DNA of 42,869 bases from Nostoc sp. NMS9 (lineage in GTDB: Bacteria > Cyanobacteriota > Cyanobacteriia > Cyanobacteriales > Nostocaceae), in contig NZ_JABXKL010000102.1 of NCBI RefSeq assembly GCF_017114995.1, forward strand, positions 1-42,869. Reading direction: 5' to 3'. Below, one piece after another: positions 34,156 to 42,869 of this stretch. Every line of letters starts with the position of its first letter. The first letter of the stretch is position 1. The notes below the pieces were generated by a model, which saw only the letters and a program-made list of their open reading frames with translations, was not told the origin of the DNA and searched no databases. The position numbers were made by a program, and so were the translations under genes.

Positions 34156-35562
34156 ATGTCTTTAAATGTTGAACTTTTAGAGCAAAGCTTTGAAAAAGTT
34201 AAACCACGCGCTGATGAATTTGCAGCCAGTTTCTACGATAATCTTTTTCAAGCTCACCCAGAAATGAAACCACTGTTTACTAAAACAGATATGAAAAAGC
34301 AAGAGAAAAAACTATTAAGTTCTTTGGTTTTAGTAGTAGAAAATCTCCGCAACCCAGAAGCTTTAGAACCAGTTCTCAAGGCTCTAGGAGCTAGACACGT
34401 CGGCTATGGAGCTATTCCCAAACATTATGGACCAGTTGTGGAAGCACTACTGGTAACGTTTGAGCAATATCTCCAGCAAGATTGGACTACTGAAGTCAAA
34501 AAAGCTTGGCTAGATGCTTTTAGAGCTATTACTGCGTTGATGTTAAAAGGCGCGGGAGAAGAATCTTCACCAAAACCTGTCCAAGCTGAAAAACAAACTG
34601 AAACTTTAGCAAAACCTGCAATATTAAAAACAGAAATTCAAAAAGAATATCAACTATTTAAATCTACAGCAGAAGCAGAGAAAAAATCTCTGATATCAGT
34701 TCAGTTAGATGGTGAAGTTTTAAAAGAAATTATCAATGATTTGACCGTTAATTATCAGCAATTTCAGACCAAAATATCAGAACAGCCATTAAGTGAAGTC
34801 CTCAAACAAATTCCCAAAAAACTTATTGATACTTTCTGGATAGCACCAACATGGTTAGTCTGTATAGTTTCAGTAGTCATTTTTACCGTAGTTGTTGTAA
34901 TTGTCGATGAGAATTCGCTGCTGGCAAAGGCTTTGGGTGCTGCTGACACTATCAGTTTGGTGGTGGCGCTAGTTCTATTCATTAAGGAAGCTCCAGATCG
35001 CAGAAAACAATTTCATTATCAAGCCTGGAGTACGATTGATGCAGCACACGGTGTGAAAGTTAGTTATGCCAGAATTTTGGCACTGCAAGATTTGAATAAG
35101 GATGGTGTTTCTTTAAGAGGTTTGGATGCTCCTGGTGCGGAGTTAGTAGATATTAATCTCTCCCATGCCAATCTCAGTAAAGCTAATTTAATGGAAAGCG
35201 ATTTTACTAATGCCAATCTCAGCTATGCCAATTTAGATAATGCTAATCTCAGTCAGATTAAACTTAGTGGTGCAAATTTAAGTTATGCAAAACTGGGTTT
35301 TTCTCGATTGAATCAGGCTAATCTTAGTAGTGCAAATTTGAGTGGCGCTAATTTGATTTGTGCAGATTTGAGTCATACCAATCTGAGTGGTGCAGATTTG
35401 AGAGATGCTAGTTTGAGTGGTGCTAATTTGGAAGGAGCTTATCTAACTGGTGCTAATCTCAAGAATGCTAAAGTGAGCGACTCTGAACTGAGTAATGCTT
35501 TCCTGGAAGGTGCGATTATGCCTAATGGCTCACGATATAAATCTTCACTTAGCGATCGCTGA
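34156..35562 (+). CDS. Globin / membrane / pentapeptide-repeat fusion
   Basis: A 468-residue fusion. Residues 1-135 are a flavohaemoglobin-like globin: FYDNLFQAHPEMKPLF carries the B10 Tyr and CD1 Phe, and GARHVGYGAIPKHYGPV has the proximal His (about H81). No reductase domain follows. A linker of 90 residues leads to two membrane segments (about 229-250 and 257-275). Residues about 315-455 are pentapeptide repeats of the A(N/D)LSx kind, forming a right-handed beta helix. The haem could sense O2, NO or redox state and signal to the membrane or the beta helix. It is the second gene of a two-gene unit and ends in a HIP1 site. Confidence 0.85.
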   Translation: MSLNVELLEQSFEKVKPRADEFAASFYDNLFQAHPEMKPLFTKTDMKKQEKKLLSSLVLVVENLRNPEALEPVLKALGARHVGYGAIPKHYGPVVEALLVTFEQYLQQDWTTEVKKAWLDAFRAITALMLKGAGEESSPKPVQAEKQTETLAKPAILKTEIQKEYQLFKSTAEAEKKSLISVQLDGEVLKEIINDLTVNYQQFQTKISEQPLSEVLKQIPKKLIDTFWIAPTWLVCIVSVVIFTVVVVIVDENSLLAKALGAADTISLVVALVLFIKEAPDRRKQFHYQAWSTIDAAHGVKVSYARILALQDLNKDGVSLRGLDAPGAELVDINLSHANLSKANLMESDFTNANLSYANLDNANLSQIKLSGANLSYAKLGFSRLNQANLSSANLSGANLICADLSHTNLSGADLRDASLSGANLEGAYLTGANLKNAKVSDSELSNAFLEGAIMPNGSRYKSSLSDR

Positions 35563-36046
35563 AGTTACAATTCCGCAATCTTTGTCAAACCCATCAATAC
35601 TTTAATCGAAAGCGCTTGCAATGTGGGGGCTGGGGAATTTGATGCGGTTGTGAAATCGGGTTCGCAAGATGAATTTGGCAGGGTGAACGCACGGGATTTC
35701 TGAAACCCCTGCTGGATAAGGATCTTGACGAAAAAACAGGCTAAATGAAAAAACGCCGAAACCCTTGCTATTAAAGGATTTTTATACTTTAGATGCATTT
35801 GCCCGCAAAAATAAATTGCTCTACGACGTTTGGGGCGATACCGTAAATATTGCCAATCGGTTGAAGTCTGCTTGTCCGCCAGAAGCTATCTTAGTTTCTC
35901 AGAAGGTCTGCGATCGCCTGCACGATATCTACGATTTTAAGCTCTTTGGTGAAATTCAAGAACCTGGAAAAGAAAAGCTAGTGGCTTGGCAACTCAAAAA
36001 TTCTAAGCAGACAGTAAGTGTTCGAGAGGAAGAAGTTTATGAGTAG
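35563..36046 (+). pseudogene. Remnant of a HAMP-adenylate/guanylate cyclase
   Basis: Two pieces of one sensor remain. 35581-35703 translates as a HAMP domain (VKPINTLIESACNVGAGEF, then SGSQDEFGRV) and hits a stop. From about 35800 another frame reads LLYDVWGDTVNIANRLKSAC and PEAILVSQKVCDRL, the C-terminal part of a class III cyclase. The membrane and sensor part, and the first two thirds of the catalytic domain including both metal Asp residues, are missing. The gene was truncated and deleted internally, so no activity is expected. A stray 21-codon frame (36053-36118, MAQQADVSSN...) follows it. Confidence 0.75.
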
Positions 36047-36222
36047 GTAAATATGGCTCAACAGGCAGATGTTTCGTCCAATGCTGAGGTTGAATTGCCT
36101 ATTAAAATTTTGAAGTAATTGAAATTTGTCAGTACTTAGTATGCTTAAATACTCCAGTTTGCCTATTTTTTTTATACCTATCTAATTTATTGTGCAATTG
36201 GAAAATCGGGACACTAAAGCAT

Positions 36223-37230
36223 TTATAATTTACTATCCGGCAATACTTGGGGTGAAAACATTGCCCACAAAGATTTATAGTAAGGGAGAAAATAAGCAGC
36301 CTGTTGCGGTTCCAGACGAGAACGGATCTCAGTGCCGAGCGAGTGAATCAAGTGCCGAACCAATTCCCAGCGTACCTTTAATCGGGGATAGAGCATGATA
36401 CACAGGGGAAATAGCTCTTGTTGTACGGCGCTAATATTGTTCTCCAAAACACAGACCCATAGATAGACCTGAAACATCTCTATATCACGAAGACTCGAAA
36501 TTTGAATGTTGGTGTCATCTAAACGACCTGTGTAGCAATGATAATTGGGATATAACTGCATCGCCTGTTCCACAATCTTGATTGCAATCTCGCTGCACAA
36601 CGGTAAAAGTTGCTGGACAGCTTGTAACGGTGGTGCGTCGTAAGCATATTGGGCTGCTGCCTGGTAAGCACGCTGGAGAGGCATATAGAGATGGTCATCA
36701 ATCACCTTGAAGTAAGCACTCAGCGATGATTGCTGCGCCGGCGGTGTCAAGTTGAGCAGCATTTGTCCGCTGTAGTGGAACTGCATACTAATAAATCCGA
36801 TCGCTCTAGAATCATCTGCCATGTACTTCTGCCGAATGTTTCCCAAATCTTTGGCAATCCAAGTAGAAAACTTCGGTGGGGGAATTTGTTCAGCATAGGC
36901 TGAGAGGGCAGTTTGATAAATCTGGTGAGCATCCTTTGTGACTGCCCACGGATCGATCAATTGAGGGTCAATTTGATGCCGAATCACCTCTTGAGACAAA
37001 AGTGCTTCCGTTTTTGTCCATGCTTGAATACTCGTGGTTCTGAGTGTTTGCATTAACGTTCTTGCAATCTCAGTTGCGATTCCACTGCGCTTGATAACTT
37101 CAACGCGATCGTCTTGTTCAGCTAGCTTTCGCAAATATTTCTTCGCCCAGGCTTCTGAAAATGATTGGTTTGCTGCTGTCTCAAGCTCTCCTACTTCTTC
37201 TGATAAGAATGAAATATTTTGTAACTCCAT
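36223..37230 (-). CDS. Conserved helical protein of unknown function
   Basis: A 335-residue soluble, largely helical protein that I do not recognise. The N-terminal third is charged (AWAKKYLRKLAEQDDRVEVI). The middle has WIAKDLGNIRQKYMADDSRA and FISMQFHYSGQMLLNLTPPA. The C-terminal half has regular helices (LRDIEMFQVYLWVCVLENNI, HLIHSLGTEIRSRLEPQQAA). There is no signal peptide. I start at ATG 37230, with AGGT upstream, rather than the GTG at 37236. It is monocistronic between the cyclase wreck and the glycosyltransferase. The repeated helices could be a scaffold or a sensor with a non-catalytic fold. Confidence 0.6.
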   Translation of the reverse strand: MELQNISFLSEEVGELETAANQSFSEAWAKKYLRKLAEQDDRVEVIKRSGIATEIARTLMQTLRTTSIQAWTKTEALLSQEVIRHQIDPQLIDPWAVTKDAHQIYQTALSAYAEQIPPPKFSTWIAKDLGNIRQKYMADDSRAIGFISMQFHYSGQMLLNLTPPAQQSSLSAYFKVIDDHLYMPLQRAYQAAAQYAYDAPPLQAVQQLLPLCSEIAIKIVEQAMQLYPNYHCYTGRLDDTNIQISSLRDIEMFQVYLWVCVLENNISAVQQELFPLCIMLYPRLKVRWELVRHLIHSLGTEIRSRLEPQQAAYFLPYYKSLWAMFSPQVLPDSKL

Positions 37231-37359
37231 AAGCACCTGATTGCTAAATTTAATGAATAAAATATTTCGTAATATTTATCAGCATAGAAAAATTAATCTC
37301 GCGGGCAAAACCGCAAGATTACGGAGTTTATCATTTCTTCAAACTAAATCTTGGACTTT

Positions 37360-38979
37360 TTACAGCCGATTAGTATCTTTTGTGACTAACTTCCAACCTT
37401 CAGCTTGGTCAATTAGCTTCATCGACTCTAGTTCAAGATTGTTGAAATCAGATGCATGAAGTAGAAAGTAGGGTTGGCCGTTGTAGTGCCAATAATATTC
37501 CAGTTCACCAACAGAAGCGGGAATGATGGTGCGATCGCTATAATAATCCAACGAAGGACGATGGTAGGGAAAAGAAGTGTAAATCTTCCTCGTCGCTGGA
37601 TTTGCTCGTACAATCATAGCGGCGACTGGTTTAACTGGATAGGCTTCAGATAATTCCCAAACCCAGTAGTTAGATTTCATTAACAGTAGCAGCGAAATAT
37701 AACTTCCCCAAAACAAAATCTTCAGAAATTGTCCGTCGCCTCGTTCTGCCAATATAGCTGCTAAGGTCATAGTTAAAGCTACGGCGGCAAAAATCAGTTG
37801 TAAGTCTGTTTTTGGTGTTGTACCCGCACTGAAATAAATGCTACCAGCAGAAGCAGCCACAGCAAGTATTGCCAAACCAGCAACCCAAGCACGGGGATAG
37901 GATGAGAGTAAAGGCGAATTTTCCGTTTCTGATAATTGGATACCAAAAGCTAAAGCTAAACTAGGGTAAATCGGGAATAGATACCAGGGAACTTTCGTAA
38001 TCATGAAGGAAATTACCAGCAGATAAACCCCACTCCACGCCATTACTAGTTTTGCCCAGCTAAGGTTGCGATTTTCCCAGGTTAAGCGGACAGTTTGTGG
38101 TAAGAATAATAACCACGGCCATGTGTATTTGAGAAGTTCAATCACATAGTACCAAGGTGGTTCAGAATTCCCTTCTACAACTGAGCCAATTCGGCCTAGT
38201 GATGGGTTTGCAATACCAATTTGGGCGAAAGTATAACCATAGTGAATTAGTTGGGCACCATACCAACCAGCTACAGGTAGAATGCCAATTAAGATTGCTA
38301 TCCAGAGATAGTAACAAGTGAGCAGTCGTGGCGTATCCCAAAACAGAAATACAAGTGCGATCGCACCGAGTAATACACCTAGCAATCCTTGAGTTAAACA
38401 AATAAACCCAAAACTAACACCAATACCAAGACAATAACGTAAATCTCGGCGCGATCGCAACACGCACAACATCATCACCATCAAAAAACTTACCATCGCC
38501 CCATCCAACATTGCTAACCGCCCATGACGTACCACGGGTAGCATTGTTAGGTAAATCAAGGCGCTATAAATAGCAGCCCAACGTTGGCGAAATATTTCTC
38601 GAGCAATGCAATACAGTAAAGGTACAGATGTTGCTGTTAAAATTGCTCCAGGTAGGCGTGTTGTCAACTCATTTTCGCCTCCTAGAGAATAAGCCCAAGC
38701 TATTAGCAAATGCATCAAAGGCGGCTTGTCATGATATGGTTCGCCTCCTAACGTTGGGTAAAGCCAAGGCATTGAACCAGCTGGGGCGTGCCAAATTTCA
38801 CGAGCAACCTGTGCCACAGTACCTTCATCCCAATCTCGCAACGGCAACCCTCCCAGATTGATGCTAAACAGTAATACTGCTGCCAACAGCAATACTATTA
38901 GCCATACCCAATCAATCCATTTTCCAACCGTGCGATGCTGTTTTTCCAGATGACTCCAAATAAAGCTTCCTTCTTGCAT
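37360..38979 (-). CDS. GT39-family membrane glycosyltransferase (ArnT/PMT-like)
   Basis: A 539-residue GT-C glycosyltransferase that uses lipid-linked sugar donors on the outer face of the membrane. The catalytic DWDEG motif is in GGLPLRDWDEGTVAQVAREI (about residues 45-64). The second conserved loop GGEPYHDKPPLMHLLIAWAY follows, and about ten membrane helices extend to residue 440. The C-terminal 90 residues are a soluble domain (IYTSFPYHRPSLDYYSDR). Family members modify lipid A, proteins or polysaccharides; the substrate here is unknown. Its leftward transcript ends 130 nt before the next start. No other cell-wall genes are adjacent. Confidence 0.87.
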   Translation of the reverse strand: MQEGSFIWSHLEKQHRTVGKWIDWVWLIVLLLAAVLLFSINLGGLPLRDWDEGTVAQVAREIWHAPAGSMPWLYPTLGGEPYHDKPPLMHLLIAWAYSLGGENELTTRLPGAILTATSVPLLYCIAREIFRQRWAAIYSALIYLTMLPVVRHGRLAMLDGAMVSFLMVMMLCVLRSRRDLRYCLGIGVSFGFICLTQGLLGVLLGAIALVFLFWDTPRLLTCYYLWIAILIGILPVAGWYGAQLIHYGYTFAQIGIANPSLGRIGSVVEGNSEPPWYYVIELLKYTWPWLLFLPQTVRLTWENRNLSWAKLVMAWSGVYLLVISFMITKVPWYLFPIYPSLALAFGIQLSETENSPLLSSYPRAWVAGLAILAVAASAGSIYFSAGTTPKTDLQLIFAAVALTMTLAAILAERGDGQFLKILFWGSYISLLLLMKSNYWVWELSEAYPVKPVAAMIVRANPATRKIYTSFPYHRPSLDYYSDRTIIPASVGELEYYWHYNGQPYFLLHASDFNNLELESMKLIDQAEGWKLVTKDTNRL

Positions 38980-39578
38980 ATTCTCTGGTAATCATTTTAC
39001 TTGCTGGTTTGATTACATAGAGACATCTAGCGAATCTCCAATGTTGCCACCCAGTAACAACGTATGTTTTTAACAATTGCTAGTTTCCAAGATTAACTCA
39101 ATTTTTTATAATTAGCGCTATTTTTTAAAAAAATTATATTGGTTATTTAAATAACATTTAAGCTAATAAATGATAAAAATAATACAAGTGATAAATAATT
39201 TATTACCTGTTATATAGTCCGTAAATAAACTTGTATTTTATTTTGTATGTGACCATTGGTTTTAATTTTATCTACTTAGTTTTTATAATTTCATAAACTT
39301 AATAAGCGATCTCTACACTAATTCAATAGTCTGTTGAATCCTTTCAAGAACTATATATAATGCTTTTTAATAAAAATTTTACGATAAATATAATTATTTC
39401 TTGATTAAAAGTATATTTAAGAATTGAAAATTTATTTTGGTTGAATAAAATTATCTAAATAAAGAAAAAATATATTTTAAATTTAATTAAGTAAATATTG
39501 TATATAATAGATATGATATACAATATTTTAAATACTTTTGATAACAATAAACAGCTAAAAACTTATTGGAGACTGTCA
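38980..39578. promoter_or_regulatory. AT-rich divergent intergenic region
   Basis: About 500 nt of very AT-rich sequence (39100-39560) with many TATAAT-like stretches but no reading frame and no strong hairpin. It separates the glycosyltransferase from a divergent membrane-protein gene. Its base composition is clearly lower in GC than the surroundings, which suggests a foreign or decayed segment. GGAG at 39568 is the ribosome site of the next gene. Confidence 0.5.
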
Positions 39579-40748
39579 ATGAATTTACCTGTAGTTGTAG
39601 ATATTACTCTTGGCTTAGTTTTTATTTACTTGATTTTGAGCTTGCTAGCTTCGGAAATCCAGGAAATAATCGCTACATTATTACAATGGAGAGCTAAACA
39701 TTTAAGAACTTCGATTGAATTACTTTTATCAGGTGGTAGTGAAAGTGAAAAATCAGATATTATTAATGCAATCCAGTTGGTACAGAAACTTTATAACGAT
39801 CCTTTGATTAATACATTGAATCAACAAGCCAAGGGTAAAGTAGAAAAGCATTTCCAGGAAATTACCAAAAACCCTGATAAACTAGTACTAGAAAAACAAA
39901 GTGGCCCTTCCTATCTTCCTTCTGAAACATTTGCAATTACTTTATTAGATACCTTAAAAATTCCCCAGCTAATTAATCATGTTAAACATCCTAGTGAAGA
40001 AGCAAAAACCAACTTGCAGATGATATTAGCCTCTTATAAAGAACTTAAAAAAGGTATTAATAATCCAAATAGTGCAAGTTACACAAAAATTCAAGAAATT
40101 TATGGAGAGATTGACCAGAAATTTATAGATTTTGTTAATAATGAGTTACCTGATGAAGTCCCTAATAGTTTAATCAAGAGCCTTAGTGTAATTGCTCAAC
40201 GTAGCAGGATAAAGATTGGCGATCTCACAGAGGAAGCGAATCAATTTAAAAATGAAGTAGAAACATGGTTTGATCGCTCTATGGATCGAGCAAGCGGTGT
40301 TTATAAGCGCAATGCCAAAGGAGTTGCTATTTTAATTGGAATATCAGTTGCCTTTTTAACCAATACTGATACATTTCACTTGGTTAAAAGACTATCGGAG
40401 GATTCGGTTATCCGCTCTACCATTACTCAAAGTGCAAGTCAACGAATCGATTATATCAATGATGAAGCAGCCAGAAGGGATATTGAGAAACTATTAGGAA
40501 ATGCTTCTATACCGATTGGATGGCAAAATATTAATCAACAGTTTGAGTTATTAGATACGACGAAATCGAATAGAGTTTATATCAGAACTTCACAGGTTTT
40601 TAAATTAATTTGCGGTTGGATAGTGAGTGGTTTTGCTATTGCTATGGGTGCGCCTTTTTGGTTTGATATCCTTAATAAAGTTATCAATGTGCGGAATGCA
40701 GGGCCAAAACCTGTTGCGTATACTAAGGATCAACCGTCTCAAAAATAG
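39579..40748 (+). CDS. Membrane protein with large cytosolic loop, unknown function
   Basis: A 389-residue protein. An N-terminal hydrophobic helix (VVVDITLGLVFIYLILSLLA) is followed by a conserved-looking amphipathic block SEIQEIIATLLQWRAKHLRT. Then comes a long charged helical region (about 55-250) and two or three membrane helices (GVAILIGISVAFLT near 260, and GWIVSGFAIAMGAPFWFDIL near 355). The C-terminus is polar. I do not know a function. I start at ATG 39579, with GGAG 8 nt upstream; an in-frame upstream ATG at 39498 adds 27 residues without membrane character. AT-rich upstream DNA hints at acquisition. Confidence 0.7.
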   Translation: MNLPVVVDITLGLVFIYLILSLLASEIQEIIATLLQWRAKHLRTSIELLLSGGSESEKSDIINAIQLVQKLYNDPLINTLNQQAKGKVEKHFQEITKNPDKLVLEKQSGPSYLPSETFAITLLDTLKIPQLINHVKHPSEEAKTNLQMILASYKELKKGINNPNSASYTKIQEIYGEIDQKFIDFVNNELPDEVPNSLIKSLSVIAQRSRIKIGDLTEEANQFKNEVETWFDRSMDRASGVYKRNAKGVAILIGISVAFLTNTDTFHLVKRLSEDSVIRSTITQSASQRIDYINDEAARRDIEKLLGNASIPIGWQNINQQFELLDTTKSNRVYIRTSQVFKLICGWIVSGFAIAMGAPFWFDILNKVINVRNAGPKPVAYTKDQPSQK

Positions 40749-40761
40749 CGTTTCAATTAAA

Positions 40762-42069
40762 TCAAAAAATAAAAATAACTTGGAGTTTTAATTCTTGATT
40801 CTGAAGAGTAATGTCAATTTGTCTGATAAATTCTCGAAAGTAAAATCGTCGTTCTGTTTCCGACAAATCTAACCAAAATTGTGGTATAGAAACAGCTTGA
40901 GCAACAGAACGCAAGTTAACTGGAGGGAGAGTTGCTAGCTTTGCTTCAAGTGCAGAAATTTCTGTGCGGAGTTTGTAAGCCCTTAACTTTGCTGTTTCGG
41001 CATCTAAAATTCCAGTTTCAATTAAAGCGGGTAACTGAGCAAGTATTTCTTGCTGACGAGCGATCGCTTGCCCTAAACTATTCTTGAATGCATCCAACTG
41101 AGGAAAATTCATTCCTGCTACCGCCAGAGGTAAATCACGGCAAACGGTTTCAATGGTATGTTCCAACACCTCTTGGTAGGGAATAGCCTTACACTTGGGG
41201 CTTTGGGGACAGCTAGTAGAACGTAAATAAAGATACTCTTTATCTTGGTTGCGTTGGGTAACACGGGTAACTGTCAGATGTGACTGACACTCAGCACAGA
41301 GAACCAACCCAGCCAGAGAACGCGGTGCGCTAGCAGTTCGGGATGGTAAACGGCTGTTACGGCGTAAAAGTCGGTCAACTTGGGCTGCTTCTTCCTTAGA
41401 AATTATCGGAATATGGGTATTGGAGATAATTTCACCATTTTGGTAGGCTGTATTGCCGCGATAAACTGGATTAGTCAGCCAACGTCTTCCTGTGGTTACA
41501 GAGATTTTCTTGCCGTATTTTTTCGCCAAGTAACGCACTGAACCCCGCAGGGAACCATAGAGTAAAAAGTGTTCAAAAAAATCTTTTACTACTGGTGAAG
41601 TACTGCGGTCAATGGTATATTTTCCCTTACCTCTGCGATAGCCGTAGGGAACTTTGCCGGGTGGCGGTGCAACCTCAAGACGATTACGGGCGTGTCCTTG
41701 ACGGATGCGACGACTACGTTGCTGTCGTTGGATTGCGTGTAGCAAATTCAGCAAGTTAGCACCCAGAGGGTAATTTTCGGAAGTGTAGGGCTGTTCAGTG
41801 GCGATTACTGCGATTCCCATGACTTCGAGTTGATTAAGGCGATCGCTAATTTCCTCTACAGTATCGCCCAATTCTTCCAACCGACGAATCAGGAGATAAT
41901 CTGCTGGTTCAGTTTGGCAATCGGTAAATAATTGTTGTAATTGCGATCGTGCAGAAGAGTCTGGCTTGCCCAAATCTTCATAAACCCGATCCACCTCCCA
42001 TCCCCAATCGGCTAGATCGGGAGAAGATTCTAATAGCGGATCGGTGTAAGAGTAGGCAATTATTTTCAA
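40762..42069 (-). CDS. Serine-recombinase-family protein, catalytic Ser not evident
   Basis: A 435-residue large serine recombinase relative. The domains in order are a resolvase-like N-terminal domain (1-125), the recombinase domain (PPPGKVPYGYRRGKGKYTID, then SVRYLAKKYGKKISVTTGRR), a zinc ribbon (LVLCAECQSHLTV with CPQSPKC), a coiled coil (about 325-390) and a C-terminal strand block. In active members the first strand reads Y-x-R-V-S, with the Ser attacking DNA. Here the equivalent is AYSYTDP, with Tyr and Asp in those places. It is either inactive and domesticated or a divergent cyanobacterial lineage. Its 3' end is 14 nt from the convergent gene. Confidence 0.75.
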   Translation of the reverse strand: MKIIAYSYTDPLLESSPDLADWGWEVDRVYEDLGKPDSSARSQLQQLFTDCQTEPADYLLIRRLEELGDTVEEISDRLNQLEVMGIAVIATEQPYTSENYPLGANLLNLLHAIQRQQRSRRIRQGHARNRLEVAPPPGKVPYGYRRGKGKYTIDRSTSPVVKDFFEHFLLYGSLRGSVRYLAKKYGKKISVTTGRRWLTNPVYRGNTAYQNGEIISNTHIPIISKEEAAQVDRLLRRNSRLPSRTASAPRSLAGLVLCAECQSHLTVTRVTQRNQDKEYLYLRSTSCPQSPKCKAIPYQEVLEHTIETVCRDLPLAVAGMNFPQLDAFKNSLGQAIARQQEILAQLPALIETGILDAETAKLRAYKLRTEISALEAKLATLPPVNLRSVAQAVSIPQFWLDLSETERRFYFREFIRQIDITLQNQELKLQVIFIF

Positions 42070-42100
42070 AGGTTTAGTGCAGCCTTACAAAGAAATGGTA

Positions 42101-42869
42101 TCAGTTATAACTACTAGCTTGACGACAAAACATTAAGTGATACTGTCCGCCTAGTGCCATGAGTTGATCATGAGTGCCTACTTCGATAATTTGACCGTGT
42201 TCTAGTACTACTACTCGATCTGCTAGTTTTGCCAAAGCGAGGCGATGGCTAACTACAACGGCTATTCTAGCCTTCGCTAGGTTACGCAAAATATTGTAAA
42301 TCTCATGTTCTGTTTTCGGATCGAGGTTTGCTGTTGGTTCGTCAAGGATGACTAATTCGGCTGGAGAGAGTCGCAGCAAGGCACGAGCGATTGCTAATCT
42401 TTGCCAGATTTCTGATGTAAATACCTGTTTGCAATGCTTCATACTCAGTTGCATTCACAGCTGATAAAACTTGCCGATGATGATTCCCATTTCTTTGAAA
42501 GCTCTGATTGTTAGCAGCCGATTCTCTGACTTCTTTCCATACCTTTGTTACTGACTTTGATTGCAACTCTGCATGAGAAGAGGACAACTGCGGCTCTAAC
42601 TCCAAAAGCTGGAAAATCGGCGTTGTTGCTAGTGCAATATTATATAACTCTGACCCGCCAGACATCAGATTATCCAAACTCCGGCGCACTTCCAAAATTA
42701 CCCCAGTGTAAAGGGCCAAATCTCCTAATGTATGGGTTCCACCTAGCACTCCCTGGATTACGTATACATAAGGCAACGCCAAGCCTAACCCACTTAATAA
42801 AGACCAACCAATAAGGGACTTGCAAGAAAATAAGATCCCAATCAAACTGGAGTAATCGTGATATCCCAT
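42101..42869 (-). pseudogene. Broken ABC exporter
   Basis: Reading leftward from the window edge, the first part is the end of an ABC exporter membrane domain (GVLGGTHTLGDLALYTGVIL, SGGSELYNIALATTPIFQLL). The frame then degenerates and stops. A second frame resumes at the helix after the signature motif (WQRLAIARALLRLSPAELVI), with Walker B LVILDEPTANLD, the H-loop VVVSHRLALAKLADRVVVL, and the normal C-terminus. Walker A, the Q-loop and the LSGGQ signature, roughly 130 residues, are missing. An internal deletion plus frameshift has therefore destroyed the ATPase. The 5' part lies outside the window. Confidence 0.78.

Noticed and set aside
1..42869. tRNA, rRNA, tmRNA or other known structural RNA genes
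   Set aside because: Intergenic regions were read for T-loop and acceptor-type patterns and none was convincing. A covariance-model search would be needed to exclude them.

Overview
The window looks like chromosome of a filamentous, probably heterocyst-forming (Nostocales-type) cyanobacterium. The evidence is frequent HIP1 octamers (GCGATCGC), heptanucleotide short tandem repeats between genes, a cyAbrB regulator, a cyanobacteriochrome-type GAF photosensor, a Csx18-like protein and roughly 40% GC. No rRNA or tRNA gene was recognised.

Layout. 1-3.7 kb: a PAS fragment, two tandem von Willebrand A genes, a Slr1339-like salt-stress protein, an HxlR regulator and a decayed gene. 3.7-19.3 kb: a CRISPR-Cas island. 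It has three arrays (10, 9 and 17 repeats counting degenerate ones), a leftward type III-B-like effector operon (cas10, cmr3, cmr4, cmr5, a two-RAMP cmr6-like gene, a CARF-HEPN ribonuclease), a P-loop/WYL protein, then a rightward csx18-cas1-cas2 module. 19.5-30 kb: ordinary chromosome (SNase-like lipoprotein, sugar ABC permease, purN, a photosensor with four GAF domains, pyrR, cobD/cbiB, an Rrf2 regulator, cyAbrB, a ClC channel). 30.5-42.9 kb: accessory and fusion genes (a histidine-phosphatase/membrane/EF-hand fusion, a globin/membrane/pentapeptide fusion), a GT39 glycosyltransferase, unknown proteins, a serine-recombinase relative without the usual catalytic serine, and wrecks of an adenylate cyclase and an ABC exporter.

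How the CRISPR parts fit together. Arrays 1 and 3 share one repeat type and are read leftward from related leaders. Array 2 has a second repeat type and is read rightward. Both repeat types end in the same 15 nt (GGAATTAATGGAAAC), so one effector and one maturation activity could serve all three arrays. Cas10 lacks an HD domain but keeps GGDD. The RAMP in the Cmr4 position seems to lack the usual catalytic Asp. The last gene is a CARF-HEPN RNase. Defence therefore probably runs mainly through cyclic oligoadenylate signalling. No cas6 is present, so crRNA maturation must be done in trans, by a Cas6 elsewhere or by RNase E.

Most notable observations: the pared-down type III effector; inverted leader modules flanking it; stepwise repeat-sequence strata in array 3; GC-rich, unusually long spacers that translate like proteobacterial chromosomal genes; three consecutive DXCF-type bilin-GAF domains without an output domain; and two unusual membrane fusions.
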